From: Pseudobdellovibrionaceae bacterium
Lineage (GTDB): Bacteria; Bdellovibrionota; Bdellovibrionia; Bdellovibrionales; UBA1609
NCBI GenBank assembly: GCA_018663505.1
Contig: JABJQG010000060.1
Span: 1 to 51,763 of the forward strand
Direction of reading: 5' to 3'
DNA length: 51,763 bases
Part shown: in pieces, positions 1-8,536 of the stretch
Layout: the number at the start of each line of letters is the position of its first letter
How positions within the stretch are numbered: the stretch's first letter is position 1
Program-made: the position numbers and the translations under genes
The notes under the pieces: generated by a model
The model's database searches: none
Told to the model about the DNA's origin: nothing
Seen by the model: the letters and a program-made list of their open reading frames with translations, nothing else

Positions 1-50
1 GTTACAAAACTTACTCTTTCATCCATAAGACTCACCTTTTTCCACGGCAT
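1..50 (-). CDS. Transposase N-terminus, IS481-like (partial)
   Basis: Reading leftwards from an ATG at 50-48 gives MPWKKVSLMDERVSFV before the window ends. MPW-K-x5-MDxR-x-FV is the characteristic opening of IS481/integrase-core transposases, which insert the element by a DDE mechanism. A strong ribosome-binding site (GGAGG) precedes the ATG at the right spacing, which fixes the start. Only 16 residues are visible, so the family call rests on this short motif plus the repeats outside it. Confidence 0.55.
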   Translation of the reverse strand, partial: MPWKKVSLMDERVSFV

Positions 51-126
51 AACTACCTCCAGTTATCCGTATAAAGTGTAACCTATGTCGTGACTAGATA
101 ATGTTACCTATGTTCCTTTAGTAACA
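1..126 (-). mobile_element. End of an IS481-like insertion sequence (truncated by window edge)
   Basis: The first 50 bases encode the N-terminus of a transposase on the minus strand. Outside its start codon, two imperfect copies of TGTNACCTATGT (about 78-89 and 104-115) lie some 26 bp apart, a pattern usual for the terminal region of IS481-type elements. GTTAC (104-108) and GTAAC (121-125) form a short inverted pair near the presumed outer end. The precise end of the element cannot be fixed from one side; 126 is an estimate. Confidence 0.55.
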
Positions 127-329
127 GGGGCGGCCAGCCCCTGATCTCCCATGGATGGAAAAGTCCCAGGGGGCAACCAATAGTCCATAACTACCCACAC
201 CTAAAACCATACAATTAAATCAATTCTAAGAAAATTTCTTGAAACCTATTTTAATATCTGGTTTAAACGCCTATGAATTGTTAAATATATTAGCAAATTT
301 CTAAAACCCCATTAAATAAGGAAAAGATT
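127..329. other. Intergenic region with one perfect hairpin
   Basis: No coding frame is apparent. CAGGGGC (125-131) and GCCCCTG (137-143) form a perfect 7-bp stem with a 5-nt loop and no T-tract, so it is not a clear terminator. The rest is AT-rich and presumably holds the promoter of the parvulin gene. Confidence 0.4.
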
Positions 330-608
330 ATGTCCCTATCTACAGTATCCGCAAAACATATTCTGGTTGAACAAGAACACGAAGCTCAAGATCTAGTAAG
401 AAAATTAGATGAAGGCACCACCTTTGAAGAATTAGCCCAAAAATTCTCTAAATGCCCATCTGGTCAAACTGGTGGCGACTTAGGTGAATTCGGCCGTGGT
501 CAAATGGTCCCAGCTTTTGAAGAAGCAGCTTTTGGTTTAGATGTAAGCCAAGTTTCTGCACCCATCCAAACACAGTTTGGTTATCATTTAATTCTTAGAT
601 ATAGCTAA
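330..608 (+). CDS. ppiC: Parvulin-type peptidyl-prolyl cis-trans isomerase
   Basis: This is a 92-residue single-domain parvulin (rotamase family), which catalyses cis/trans isomerisation of X-Pro bonds in folding proteins. Family landmarks are visible: AKHILV near the N-terminus, the FEELAQKFSKCPSG segment, GGDLGEFGRGQMVPAFE in the middle and QFGYHLI at the end. There is no signal peptide, so it should be cytoplasmic, like E. coli PpiC (93 residues). A purine-rich AAGGAAAAG precedes the ATG. It converges on groL, with a shared two-way terminator between them. The family call is firm; its clients are unknown. Confidence 0.9.
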   Translation: MSLSTVSAKHILVEQEHEAQDLVRKLDEGTTFEELAQKFSKCPSGQTGGDLGEFGRGQMVPAFEEAAFGLDVSQVSAPIQTQFGYHLILRYS

Positions 609-648
609 TCGTTCAGCTATTCAAAAGTTTTACGATTCTTACAAATAA

Positions 649-678
649 AAAAACCCAAGGCCTAAACCTTGGGTTTTT
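649..678. terminator. Bidirectional terminator between ppiC and groL
   Basis: AAAAACCCAAGG (649-660) pairs perfectly with CCTTGGGTTTTT (667-678) around a 6-nt loop. The T-run on one strand and A-run on the other make it usable from either direction, fitting the convergent genes on each side. Confidence 0.85.
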
Positions 679-711
679 GAGTTTTAATAACTTAAAGCCT
701 AAAGCTTTAAA

Positions 712-2397
<1,686 letters not shown>

Positions 2398-2403
2398 CTA
2401 AAA

Positions 2404-2706
2404 TTAAGAGTTTAAAATTCCTAAAATATCTTCTTCTCTCATCATCAATAACTCTTCGCCATCAAGCTTAAGTTCTGTGCCTGAATACTTACCAAAAAGT
2501 ACTTCATCACCAACTTTTACTTCTAAAGCTAATTGCTTACCATCTTCTGTGATTTTGCCGTTACCAGCTGCTACGATTTGCCCTTTTTGAGGCTTTTCTT
2601 TTGCTGAATCAGGAATAATAATTCCTCCAGCAGTTGTTGTTTCTTCGTCCATTCTCTTCACAAGTATTCTATCGTGAAGTGGTCTTACTTTATAAGCTTT
2701 TGCCAT
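2404..2706 (-). CDS. groES: Co-chaperonin GroES (Hsp10)
   Basis: This 100-residue GroES forms the heptameric lid of the GroEL chamber. Landmarks are [12 protein letters not shown] at the start, a mobile-loop segment [22 protein letters not shown], and [15 protein letters not shown] clear GAGGAGA ribosome-binding site precedes the ATG. It is the first gene of groES-groL. No CIRCE inverted repeat is visible upstream, so HrcA control is not supported; a promoter-like sequence is noted separately. Confidence 0.98.
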   Translation of the reverse strand: MAKAYKVRPLHDRILVKRMDEETTTAGGIIIPDSAKEKPQKGQIVAAGNGKITEDGKQLALEVKVGDEVLFGKYSGTELKLDGEELLMMREEDILGILNS

Positions 2707-2788
2707 CTGAGTCTCCTCTAAGTAATATCAGCCACTTAGGCCATTAATAGGTTTATTAAATTCAATTTCATTATAAAATATAACTGGG

Positions 2789-2818
2789 ATAATGTGGCCA
2801 CTCATAGAGATTGGTCAA
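2789..2818 (-). promoter_or_regulatory. Putative groES-groL promoter
   Basis: On the minus strand TTGACC (2813-2818) is followed after 18 bp by CATTAT (2789-2794), 4/6 to the -10 consensus. The wider sequence (CTTGACC ... GGCCACATTA) also loosely resembles heat-shock sigma promoters. The position, about 85-110 bp from the groES start, is reasonable. Confidence 0.4.
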
Positions 2819-2966
2819 GGTTAGACCATAAAAATAGCCATAATTTATGCAAACTATAGACAGCTCAAAACACTAAATAGGTTAACATTCATACTTATGA
2901 ATATAACAACAGTGAGTTGTGGTGGTTGATAAGTGGCAAAGAGGTCTAGTTGAAGAAAAATAGGTG

Positions 2967-3779
2967 CTAGTAATTCGAAACTAAGTCTTTGAATTTACTT
3001 CGTTTTTTTAGTTGCCTTAATATATCTACAATCTCTTTATCTGAAAGTTTACTAGCAAAGTCTAAAAGTTGCCGAGGGTCATCTCCAATCTCCTCAAGAG
3101 ATACAGCCAAGTAATGTTCAAAACTCAAACTTTTTGCCTGCTTCAGTTTAATTTTTTCTACTAAAATTTTATTTTCCAATAAAGATACTTCTTGAGGGTC
3201 TTCATTTAAGCGAGATCTTAAAAGATCATTATTTAATCGTGAGAGCTTATTTTGCACATTAATCACCTGCATGGTCTTCCAAACCTGGAACCTTACAGCA
3301 CTTTCTTTTTGAACTTCCTTAGTTTTCTTATCCACTTTAGGCTTAACTTTTTTTTGTCTCCTTCTTCTCTTCTGAGCTTTCTCTAAAGCTTGTTCGGCAC
3401 GTAGCTCCTTTGCCGCGTCAGAACCCAAAGAACTAATATGCCTTCCAGGATGATCTGCATTCCACCTACTCACAGCCTTAAAAGGCTCTGTGTTTGCACT
3501 ATCAAGAATTGCCACATCAAAATTATTGTATTTTGTATGTAGCGTGCCTTGAGTGGAGTAAATGTGGGAAAGCTTTTGAAATTTTAACTTAGGGGTACTT
3601 TGATCTAGAATGTTTACTTGATGGTCCGCCTGTTTAACAGATAGACCTATATCACTTGCCCTTAACATTCCTGCAAATAAGAAGATTAATAATGGTAAAA
3701 TTGCCCAGACCTTTTGAAGTTTTTTATAAAAAATAAAAAAAATATCCACTGCATTTATATTTTGTTCTACGTTCAACAT
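2967..3779 (-). CDS. Uncharacterised basic protein with an N-terminal membrane segment
   Basis: I do not recognise this protein. The frame is open from a GTG at 3815, but the ATG at 3779 is preceded by AGGTGAG at good spacing, giving 270 residues. A hydrophobic stretch near residues 21-40 (VWAILPLLIFLFAGML) could be a signal peptide or anchor. The middle is very basic (KRRRRQKKVKPKVDKK), and the C-terminal 100 residues are predicted-helical with many Lys, Leu and Glu. It stands alone between groES and an HTH gene. A Lys/Arg-rich exported or membrane-anchored protein is as far as the sequence goes. Confidence 0.6.
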   Translation of the reverse strand: MLNVEQNINAVDIFFIFYKKLQKVWAILPLLIFLFAGMLRASDIGLSVKQADHQVNILDQSTPKLKFQKLSHIYSTQGTLHTKYNNFDVAILDSANTEPFKAVSRWNADHPGRHISSLGSDAAKELRAEQALEKAQKRRRRQKKVKPKVDKKTKEVQKESAVRFQVWKTMQVINVQNKLSRLNNDLLRSRLNEDPQEVSLLENKILVEKIKLKQAKSLSFEHYLAVSLEEIGDDPRQLLDFASKLSDKEIVDILRQLKKRSKFKDLVSNY

Positions 3780-4120
3780 GATACTCACCTGCTCGAAAGC
3801 CCCTTCTGTATTCACTTTTACAGTACCAAGAATAATGCCAAAGCTTAAACAGCCTTAAAACAGCAAAGGCCATAAAACTGTAACAGGAATAGTCACTTTT
3901 AGTGCGAAAGTGACTATTTTTGTCACTTTTGGCTCTTTATACTTTGTAGTTGTGAAGTGTTAGGAGTTAAGCGTTTCCACTGAACAGTGAGCCATCCTGG
4001 TTCTAACTCGTTAAAACTCGTGCTCATGCACTCGCCCTTTCAGGGCACTTCGTGTTTTAAAGAGTCTAATAAAATTAAAGTCGGCACATTCGAATACACT
4101 GAAACTCAAGATGTAATCAC
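3780..4120. other. Intergenic region rich in inverted repeats
   Basis: No gene is apparent. AGTCACTTT (3891-3899) and AAAGTGACT (3907-3915) form a 9-bp hairpin followed by T-rich sequence, and GTCACTTTT recurs at 3922-3930. Further right, ACTCG occurs three times within about 40 bp near 4012-4035, and GCCCT/AGGGC form a small hairpin near 4036-4048. The first hairpin could terminate transcription; the function of the rest is unknown. Confidence 0.4.
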
Positions 4121-4801
4121 TTAAAAAAATCTATTGAACTTCTGTTTTAAAATTCCAAGTTCATCCGTGGTATTCAATAACCAACTGTCAGCTACAATAT
4201 TATTTACTGAAGCACATCTTTTTTCATAAAACTCTGTGTTTTCCATAATTAGATTTAGGTTCTCTTGTTCAAAAGCCCCTAGTTTTCTTTTTATTTGTAA
4301 CAATAACCAATTGTACTTAGATTCTCCAGAGCAATGCATTGCTAAATGAATCACATAACCCAATAGCCTTAAGTCTTTAGCTTTTCGAATCACTTTATGC
4401 CAATCTAAATCATCAAAGTACTTATGAATATATATAGGTAATAATCCACTGATTACCTCATCCTCCCTTGCATATAGTAGGCTGGCTAAAAGCAACTCTG
4501 ATTTATTTGGCAGCTGATCAAAATGCTCATAACTTCTTACGGGCAACCCCAACTGATTAAAGGCCCAATATAGGTAATTAATCTCCTGTAGTAATTCATC
4601 ATTTACATCAAAAGCTTCTGTTTTCTTTGAGATTTCAATATCATAACCCAACTCATCAAGGATTTTCCCTAAGGTAGATAGCTTGGGCTCAACTAAACCT
4701 TTTAATATACTATTGATATGGGACCTGGAAAGGCCTGTTTTTTCCTGCATATTTTTAATACCATAGGCCTTAATTTCACTTTTCAAAAAACGAATATCCA
4801 T
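4121..4801 (-). CDS. XRE-type helix-turn-helix protein with unknown C-terminal domain
   Basis: The first 60 residues form a Cro/XRE-like helix-turn-helix (MQEKTGLSRSHINSILKG as turn and recognition helix, followed by LSTLGKILDELGYDIEI), suggesting DNA binding. The remaining 160 residues are helical (for example ELLLASLLYAREDEVISGLL and LRLLGYVIHLAMHCSG) and match nothing I can name. GGGGAG just upstream supports the ATG at 4801. It is monocistronic. It could be an antitoxin-like regulator, but there is no toxin next to it. The HTH call is good; the role is unknown. Confidence 0.7.
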   Translation of the reverse strand: MDIRFLKSEIKAYGIKNMQEKTGLSRSHINSILKGLVEPKLSTLGKILDELGYDIEISKKTEAFDVNDELLQEINYLYWAFNQLGLPVRSYEHFDQLPNKSELLLASLLYAREDEVISGLLPIYIHKYFDDLDWHKVIRKAKDLRLLGYVIHLAMHCSGESKYNWLLLQIKRKLGAFEQENLNLIMENTEFYEKRCASVNNIVADSWLLNTTDELGILKQKFNRFF

Positions 4802-4980
4802 ATTAACTCCCCTGCATGTCTATTTTGAGTAGGTCATAAGGGAAAAGGTACTAAATTTAGTCTTTTTAGAAATTCCTAGCCTTTGGGAGAGTCCAAAAGT
4901 TAATGCAAACGTATTAAACAAAAATCTAAAATCGTCTAAATACTCCTCAGTTTCGAGATTTTCTTAACTTTTTTTCAAAG

Positions 4981-4986
4981 TATAAT
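4981..4986 (+). promoter_or_regulatory. Putative -10 box
   Basis: A perfect TATAAT lies about 120 bp upstream of the small secreted protein gene starting at 5108. The -35 region is only a T-rich tract (TTTTCT, 16 bp upstream), so the assignment is tentative. Confidence 0.3.
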
Positions 4987-5107
4987 CTATTTCACAGAAA
5001 CTGAATCTCTTATGATATTCTTGCAAAAAGAAGAAACAAGTTCGGCATTTAATTAAAAGGGGAGTCACTTCCTCATGATTCTGGACTTATCAAAGAAAGG
5101 TATTTTT

Positions 5108-5392
5108 ATGAAACTAATATTAGGATTTATTTTGACTGTAGCAATGACTTCTCCTGTGCTAGCAAAAACATTTACTAAAACTTTTCCCACAGAAGCCGAT
5201 AATATGGCCGTTGTAAAAACTGAATCTTCCAGTAAAAAAAAATGTGAAGAACGACTCGCACAAATTCTTGAAAAATTAGAAAAAGCACATAAAATTATTT
5301 TAAAAGAAGGATCGTGTGAAGCAGTAAGGCATTCAACTAAACACGACAGTCAAATATTCTACGAAGGTAACACTTCCTACATGAAATATTAA
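5108..5392 (+). CDS. Small secreted protein, unknown function
   Basis: The frame opens at 5075, but the natural start is the ATG at 5108. It gives 94 residues beginning with a classic signal peptide (MKLILGFILTVAMTSPVLA, cleavage likely after ALA/K) and is preceded by AGAAAGG. The mature part is Lys-rich, with two cysteines (KKKCEERL and GSCEAV) about 33 residues apart that could form a disulphide after export, and a helical middle (RLAQILEKLEKAHKIIL). No family is recognised. It is followed by about 400 bp of non-coding DNA. Confidence 0.65.
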   Translation: MKLILGFILTVAMTSPVLAKTFTKTFPTEADNMAVVKTESSSKKKCEERLAQILEKLEKAHKIILKEGSCEAVRHSTKHDSQIFYEGNTSYMKY

Positions 5393-5794
5393 ACTCATTT
5401 AAAGAAAGACATAACTCTTTAATTTAACAATATTTTTTTAAAACAGACTCAACTTCCTGGGACATGGGTCACTCTTTGTTCTGGGGACATAACCGACACT
5501 CCTCTTAATATCTAGGTCTCGGTGAGATCAAAATAGGCTCTCTTTTTCTTTACCAAACTCCAGACTAATCATATCTCCCACAGATCAGTAAAATACTCCA
5601 AGATATATCAGCCATAAAGTGTCAACTAAACTTTTGACACTTTTTCAAGTTATATGCGTTCCACCTTGAGACAGGTCTAAATATGATACACTCAAACCCT
5701 GTTAGATTTAATTTCACCAAATGAGACCCTGGCACCTGTAATGCATTACTAGTCCATGTCTAACAAATTAAACAAATCATAAGGGGCTTATAAT
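5393..5794. other. Intergenic region: possible solo IS end and a terminator
   Basis: No gene is visible. TGGGACAT (5458-5465) and TGGGGACAT (5482-5490) repeat about 25 bp apart, like the subterminal repeats of IS481-type ends. A terminator hairpin lies at 5616-5643. CTGGCACCT near 5730 is a short motif whose complement occurs near 16914. Confidence 0.4.
5616..5643 (+). terminator. Hairpin terminator
   Basis: AAAGTGTCAA (5616-5625) and TTGACACTTT (5634-5643) form a perfect 10-bp stem with an 8-nt loop, followed by a short T-run. It lies well downstream of the secreted protein ending at 5392. Confidence 0.6.
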
Positions 5795-6046
5795 ATGAAG
5801 AAACTGGTACTTACAACAATTTCAACTCTCGCTTTTTTTGCAACAATCAATATTTCCGCAGCAAACCTTACAGACACAAACAATGTAGTGCTAGCTAGTG
5901 CAGTCATAGAATTACCAGATGAAGCCTCCACAGAGAGATATACTTTTGGATCTGAACAAGATTTTTTTACTGAGTCTGAAGGATTAAGACTTATTGATTA
6001 TGATGAAAATCTAGATGAAGCCACTGAGTACCCAGAAAGTTACTAA
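5795..6046 (+). CDS. Small acidic secreted protein
   Basis: This 83-residue protein has a clear signal peptide (MKKLVLTTISTLAFFATINISA, cleavage near ISA-A). The mature part is short, strongly acidic (many Asp and Glu, for example FFTESEGLRLIDYDENLDEATEYPESY) and has no cysteine. AAGGGG precedes the ATG at good spacing. A strong terminator follows, so it is its own transcription unit. No family is recognised; it resembles the many small exported proteins of Bdellovibrio-like genomes only in general character. Confidence 0.65.
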   Translation: MKKLVLTTISTLAFFATINISAANLTDTNNVVLASAVIELPDEASTERYTFGSEQDFFTESEGLRLIDYDENLDEATEYPESY

Positions 6047-6098
6047 TTAAAATTTATTTTTTTTAAATGTAGAAATACATTAACCAACCCACTTGTTT

Positions 6099-6130
6099 CC
6101 CCTGTAGCAAATTTTTGTTACAGGGGTTTT
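6099..6130 (+). terminator. Rho-independent terminator
   Basis: CCCCTGTA (6099-6106) pairs with TACAGGGG (6119-6126), followed immediately by TTTT. It ends the small acidic secreted protein gene and faces the convergent gene at 6168. Confidence 0.85.
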
Positions 6131-6167
6131 TAATTTTTAAGAGTTGAATGTGAACACAGTATTAGAT

Positions 6168-6569
6168 TTAATAATTTCCTAAATCTCTTCTTGAGTCATC
6201 AATAATTCTATTCTGATCTCTGCAATGGTTGAGTTCTAAATATATAATCCCAGTATACTTTTTGGACCAGCTAAAACTTGTTTCTATAAACTTATGATAA
6301 GTTTGTACTTCTAGATTAAGATATTTTACTCCACTTAAATTACAGCTCCCGTCCTCAATCCATCTTGAGACTTTAGGATCTACTGCATCAATAAGTCTAG
6401 GAACAAGTTCATCGGCAAACTCATTGAGTTCGATTTCTGAGGAAAAATCTGGTAAATTATATTGTACAACTCTGGAGTTCCCTACATCTACTCCCCCTAG
6501 TGACACTTGAGAAGCCAACATGGGGGAAAACATATATAAACATATTAATACGGAAAATACATATTTCAT
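6168..6569 (-). CDS. Secreted two-cysteine protein, coupled to a TIGR02147 regulator
   Basis: This 133-residue protein has a signal peptide (MKYVFSVLICLYMFSPMLA, cleavage near LAS). Its start overlaps the stop of the upstream TIGR02147 gene by one base (TAATG), indicating translational coupling. The C-terminal half, from V-S-R before the first cysteine through K-Y-T-G to the last cysteine, aligns with the two secreted proteins on the other side of the regulator. The cysteines are 39 residues apart here and 40 in the other two. It therefore appears to be a diverged third member of one local family. Its function is unknown; a periplasmic or outer-surface role is inferred from the signal peptide. 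Confidence 0.75.
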   Translation of the reverse strand: MKYVFSVLICLYMFSPMLASQVSLGGVDVGNSRVVQYNLPDFSSEIELNEFADELVPRLIDAVDPKVSRWIEDGSCNLSGVKYLNLEVQTYHKFIETSFSWSKKYTGIIYLELNHCRDQNRIIDDSRRDLGNY

Positions 6570-7405
6570 TATTTAATTTCCTTAGTTAAAGGGAATAGCT
6601 GAATGTTTAATTGGTAAACCATATCTGCTGACTCTTCACTGCTTGTGATTTCATTAATTTCTTTTCTAAAAGCTCGGATCATTTTTTTTAATTGAGGTAA
6701 ATTTTTCTTTTTTATTGATAGTGTGGCACCATTAAATTCCCGTTCCTCAGCCGTATTTTTAACCAAAGCTTCTTTACCCAAATCAATCATAGAGTCATGG
6801 TATTTATGAATCGCAATGTCTAATACTTCATCTGGGGCCGACAGTGCTCCGCCAGTCTGTTTAAAAGACTCCCCAGCTTTACTAATAAGCTTTAATTTTT
6901 CTAAATCTTTTAACGCTTGTTTAATTTGTGGTGCACTTACTTTGCTATTGAGCTGCTCTTTAATCCACTTTACGTCATTTCTAAAGGCAGGAATATCTAC
7001 TATTACGTATATAGCTACATAGTACCATTTACTTAAAAAGGAGAGTTGATTTTTTTCCAATGGACTTAAGTCTTTTTTCCCTTTTTGTTTCAGTAATTCT
7101 TCAAAAAGACCTACCTTTGTTGTTGTCTCTTTACATTGGTTATATTTTACTAAAAGCTCAAACAGTTTTACTTCTTTCTTTGTTTTAAGCCCCAAGGCCC
7201 TTACATATTTTGGAATTGTTGCAGCTGTTAAATTACGCTGCCCATCCATAATCATTTTTAAATGACTGGGAGAGCCTACACCAGCTTTATTTGTAAACAT
7301 ACGATAACTATAGTCAGACTTATGAGCTTTTTTAGCTTGATAGAAGTCTTTTAAGTAATCTCTATAGTTCAAGTAACTTAAGATTTGAGGGCTATCCACA
7401 TTCAT
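6569..7405 (-). CDS. TIGR02147 family protein (DUF4423-like regulator)
   Basis: This 278-residue protein carries the family opening (LNYRDYLKDFYQAKKAHKSDYSYRMFTNKAGVGSPSHLKMIMDGQRNLT...), the central W-Y and ...VDIPAFRNDVKWI segment, a helix-turn-helix-like part (SAPQIKQALKDLEKLKLISKAG), and the terminal domain (EREFNGATLSIKKKNLPQLKKMIRAFRKEI). The family is expanded in Fibrobacter and Bdellovibrio and is thought to act in gene regulation, often beside exported proteins, as here. AAGGT precedes the ATG. It is divergent from the paired secreted genes at 7641 and 8022. An 18-bp inverted repeat lies between them. Confidence 0.85.
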   Translation of the reverse strand: MNVDSPQILSYLNYRDYLKDFYQAKKAHKSDYSYRMFTNKAGVGSPSHLKMIMDGQRNLTAATIPKYVRALGLKTKKEVKLFELLVKYNQCKETTTKVGLFEELLKQKGKKDLSPLEKNQLSFLSKWYYVAIYVIVDIPAFRNDVKWIKEQLNSKVSAPQIKQALKDLEKLKLISKAGESFKQTGGALSAPDEVLDIAIHKYHDSMIDLGKEALVKNTAEEREFNGATLSIKKKNLPQLKKMIRAFRKEINEITSSEESADMVYQLNIQLFPLTKEIK

Positions 7406-7533
7406 GATGTACCTTATTTTTGTTTAAAAAAAGTCTATTTATTTAAATCATGCAGGTCAATTTAATTTCAAATAACCACCTGCTTCTTTATAAAACCGTA
7501 ATACATAGGCTTGTGACTGTTTAATGGGCACTC

Positions 7534-7581
7534 TCGTGCGTACACATTAGTGAATGATAATTAACTAATGTGTACGCACGA
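7534..7581. promoter_or_regulatory. 18-bp perfect inverted repeat (candidate operator)
   Basis: TCGTGCGTACACATTAGT (7534-7551) is exactly complementary to 7564-7581 around a 12-bp centre. It sits between the divergent TIGR02147 gene and two secreted paralogs. Its right arm ends 3 bp before a -35 box. There is no T-tract, so it is not a terminator. A dimeric regulator site is the simplest reading. Confidence 0.55.
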
Positions 7582-7584
7582 ATC

Positions 7585-7613
7585 TTGACTTGTAATTTTT
7601 ACACACCTACATT
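7585..7613 (+). promoter_or_regulatory. Promoter of the paired secreted protein genes
   Basis: TTGACT (7585-7590) and TACATT (7608-7613) are separated by exactly 17 bp and lie 28 bp upstream of the ATG at 7641. The inverted repeat ends immediately before the -35 box. Confidence 0.6.
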
Positions 7614-7640
7614 GGTCGTAACTTAACAATAGGAGAATAA

Positions 7641-7976
7641 ATGAAAAAATTTATAGTTTTAGCTATATTCGCATTATCCACAACAGCATTCGCCAGTTTT
7701 GAATACAAAAGCTTCTCTCTGAATTTCAGTGGTAATTCAGAAGCTGAAGTTATGAGTAAAGTAGAATCAGCAATACCGGGTATAAAAAATGCTACCAACA
7801 AAAAAGTACGTCGGGATCTTACTTCAGAAAACTGTTGGCCATTAAAAAGTAGATATATTGAAATTGACTCTTTATCTATTTCAAAATCCTATAAATACGA
7901 AAATGGCGAAATGATAACCAAGTATACTGGAAGATTACTGTACTGGCATTCTAACTGCCAAGATGGCGGAAATTAA
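7641..7976 (+). CDS. Secreted two-cysteine protein, paralog A
   Basis: This 111-residue protein has a signal peptide (MKKFIVLAIFALSTTAFA). The mature domain is homologous to the next gene across its length: NFSGNSEAEV, then AIPGIKNAT, then the hallmark CWPLKSRYI, and finally the second cysteine (HSNC) 40 residues after the first. TAGGAG precedes the ATG. It is the first of a tandem pair 45 bp apart, divergent from a TIGR02147 gene that has a third relative on its far side. No named family is recognised; the two cysteines probably form a disulphide outside the cytoplasm. Confidence 0.75.
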   Translation: MKKFIVLAIFALSTTAFASFEYKSFSLNFSGNSEAEVMSKVESAIPGIKNATNKKVRRDLTSENCWPLKSRYIEIDSLSISKSYKYENGEMITKYTGRLLYWHSNCQDGGN

Positions 7977-8021
7977 TTTAAAAAAAACAAACAAAATAAA
8001 TACTTCTACAAGGAGAGTTAA

Positions 8022-8360
8022 ATGAAAAAATTATTGGTATCAACCCTATTAGTAGCATCAACAAGTGTATTTGCATTAGATGTTACAAAATACTTCTCTA
8101 TATCTTTTAATGGCAACACTGAAGCTAGCGTAATCGAACAAGCTGAGGATGCTATCCCTGGCGTAGTTAACGCAACCATTAAACGTGTTAAAAGAGACTT
8201 AAATTTTGAACAGTGTTGGCCTTTAAAAAGCCGTTATATCAAAATTGAAGGACTTTCAGTTTCTAAACAACGTAAATATGTTGATGGCAAATTTAGAACT
8301 AGCTACCTTGGTCGGCTTGGATACTCTCATTCAAACTGTTTTGAACCTGGAGATAGCTAA
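8022..8360 (+). CDS. Secreted two-cysteine protein, paralog B
   Basis: This 112-residue tandem paralog of the preceding gene has a signal peptide (MKKLLVSTLLVASTSVFA) and shares NGNTEASV, AIPGVVNAT, CWPLKSRYI and the SNC motif with identical cysteine spacing. AAGGAGAG precedes the ATG. The two genes are probably co-transcribed and end at a strong terminator. The mature charge differs modestly (more Lys/Arg here), as expected after duplication. Its function is unknown. Confidence 0.75.
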   Translation: MKKLLVSTLLVASTSVFALDVTKYFSISFNGNTEASVIEQAEDAIPGVVNATIKRVKRDLNFEQCWPLKSRYIKIEGLSVSKQRKYVDGKFRTSYLGRLGYSHSNCFEPGDS

Positions 8361-8407
8361 TTCTTGCTTACGCCTTTCACTAAGTAGTAATTAATTTTAA
8401 AGTAACT

Positions 8408-8435
8408 AAGACCTCTAAAAAAGAGGTCTTTTTTT
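8408..8435 (+). terminator. Rho-independent terminator
   Basis: AAGACCTCT (8408-8416) pairs with AGAGGTCTT (8422-8430), followed by seven T. It ends the secreted pair. The -35 box of the argG promoter abuts its T-tract. Confidence 0.85.
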
Positions 8436-8464
8436 TGAAAAAATGATAATTCTTCCTGTATAGT
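8435..8464 (+). promoter_or_regulatory. argGH promoter
   Basis: TTGAAA (8435-8440) and TATAGT (8459-8464) lie 18 bp apart, giving 5/6 matches each to the consensus boxes. They are 73 bp upstream of the argG start codon. No ARG-box-like palindrome is evident. Confidence 0.6.
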
Positions 8465-8536
8465 GTGCCTTCTTATTGTTCAAACATTCGATTTATGTCA
8501 TCTTCCCAATTGACCTCACATTACAGGAGCACACAT

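Noticed and set aside
2707-2966. Search for a CIRCE element upstream of groES
   Set aside because: No TTAGCACTC/GAGTGCTAA pair is present; only a promoter-like sequence was kept.
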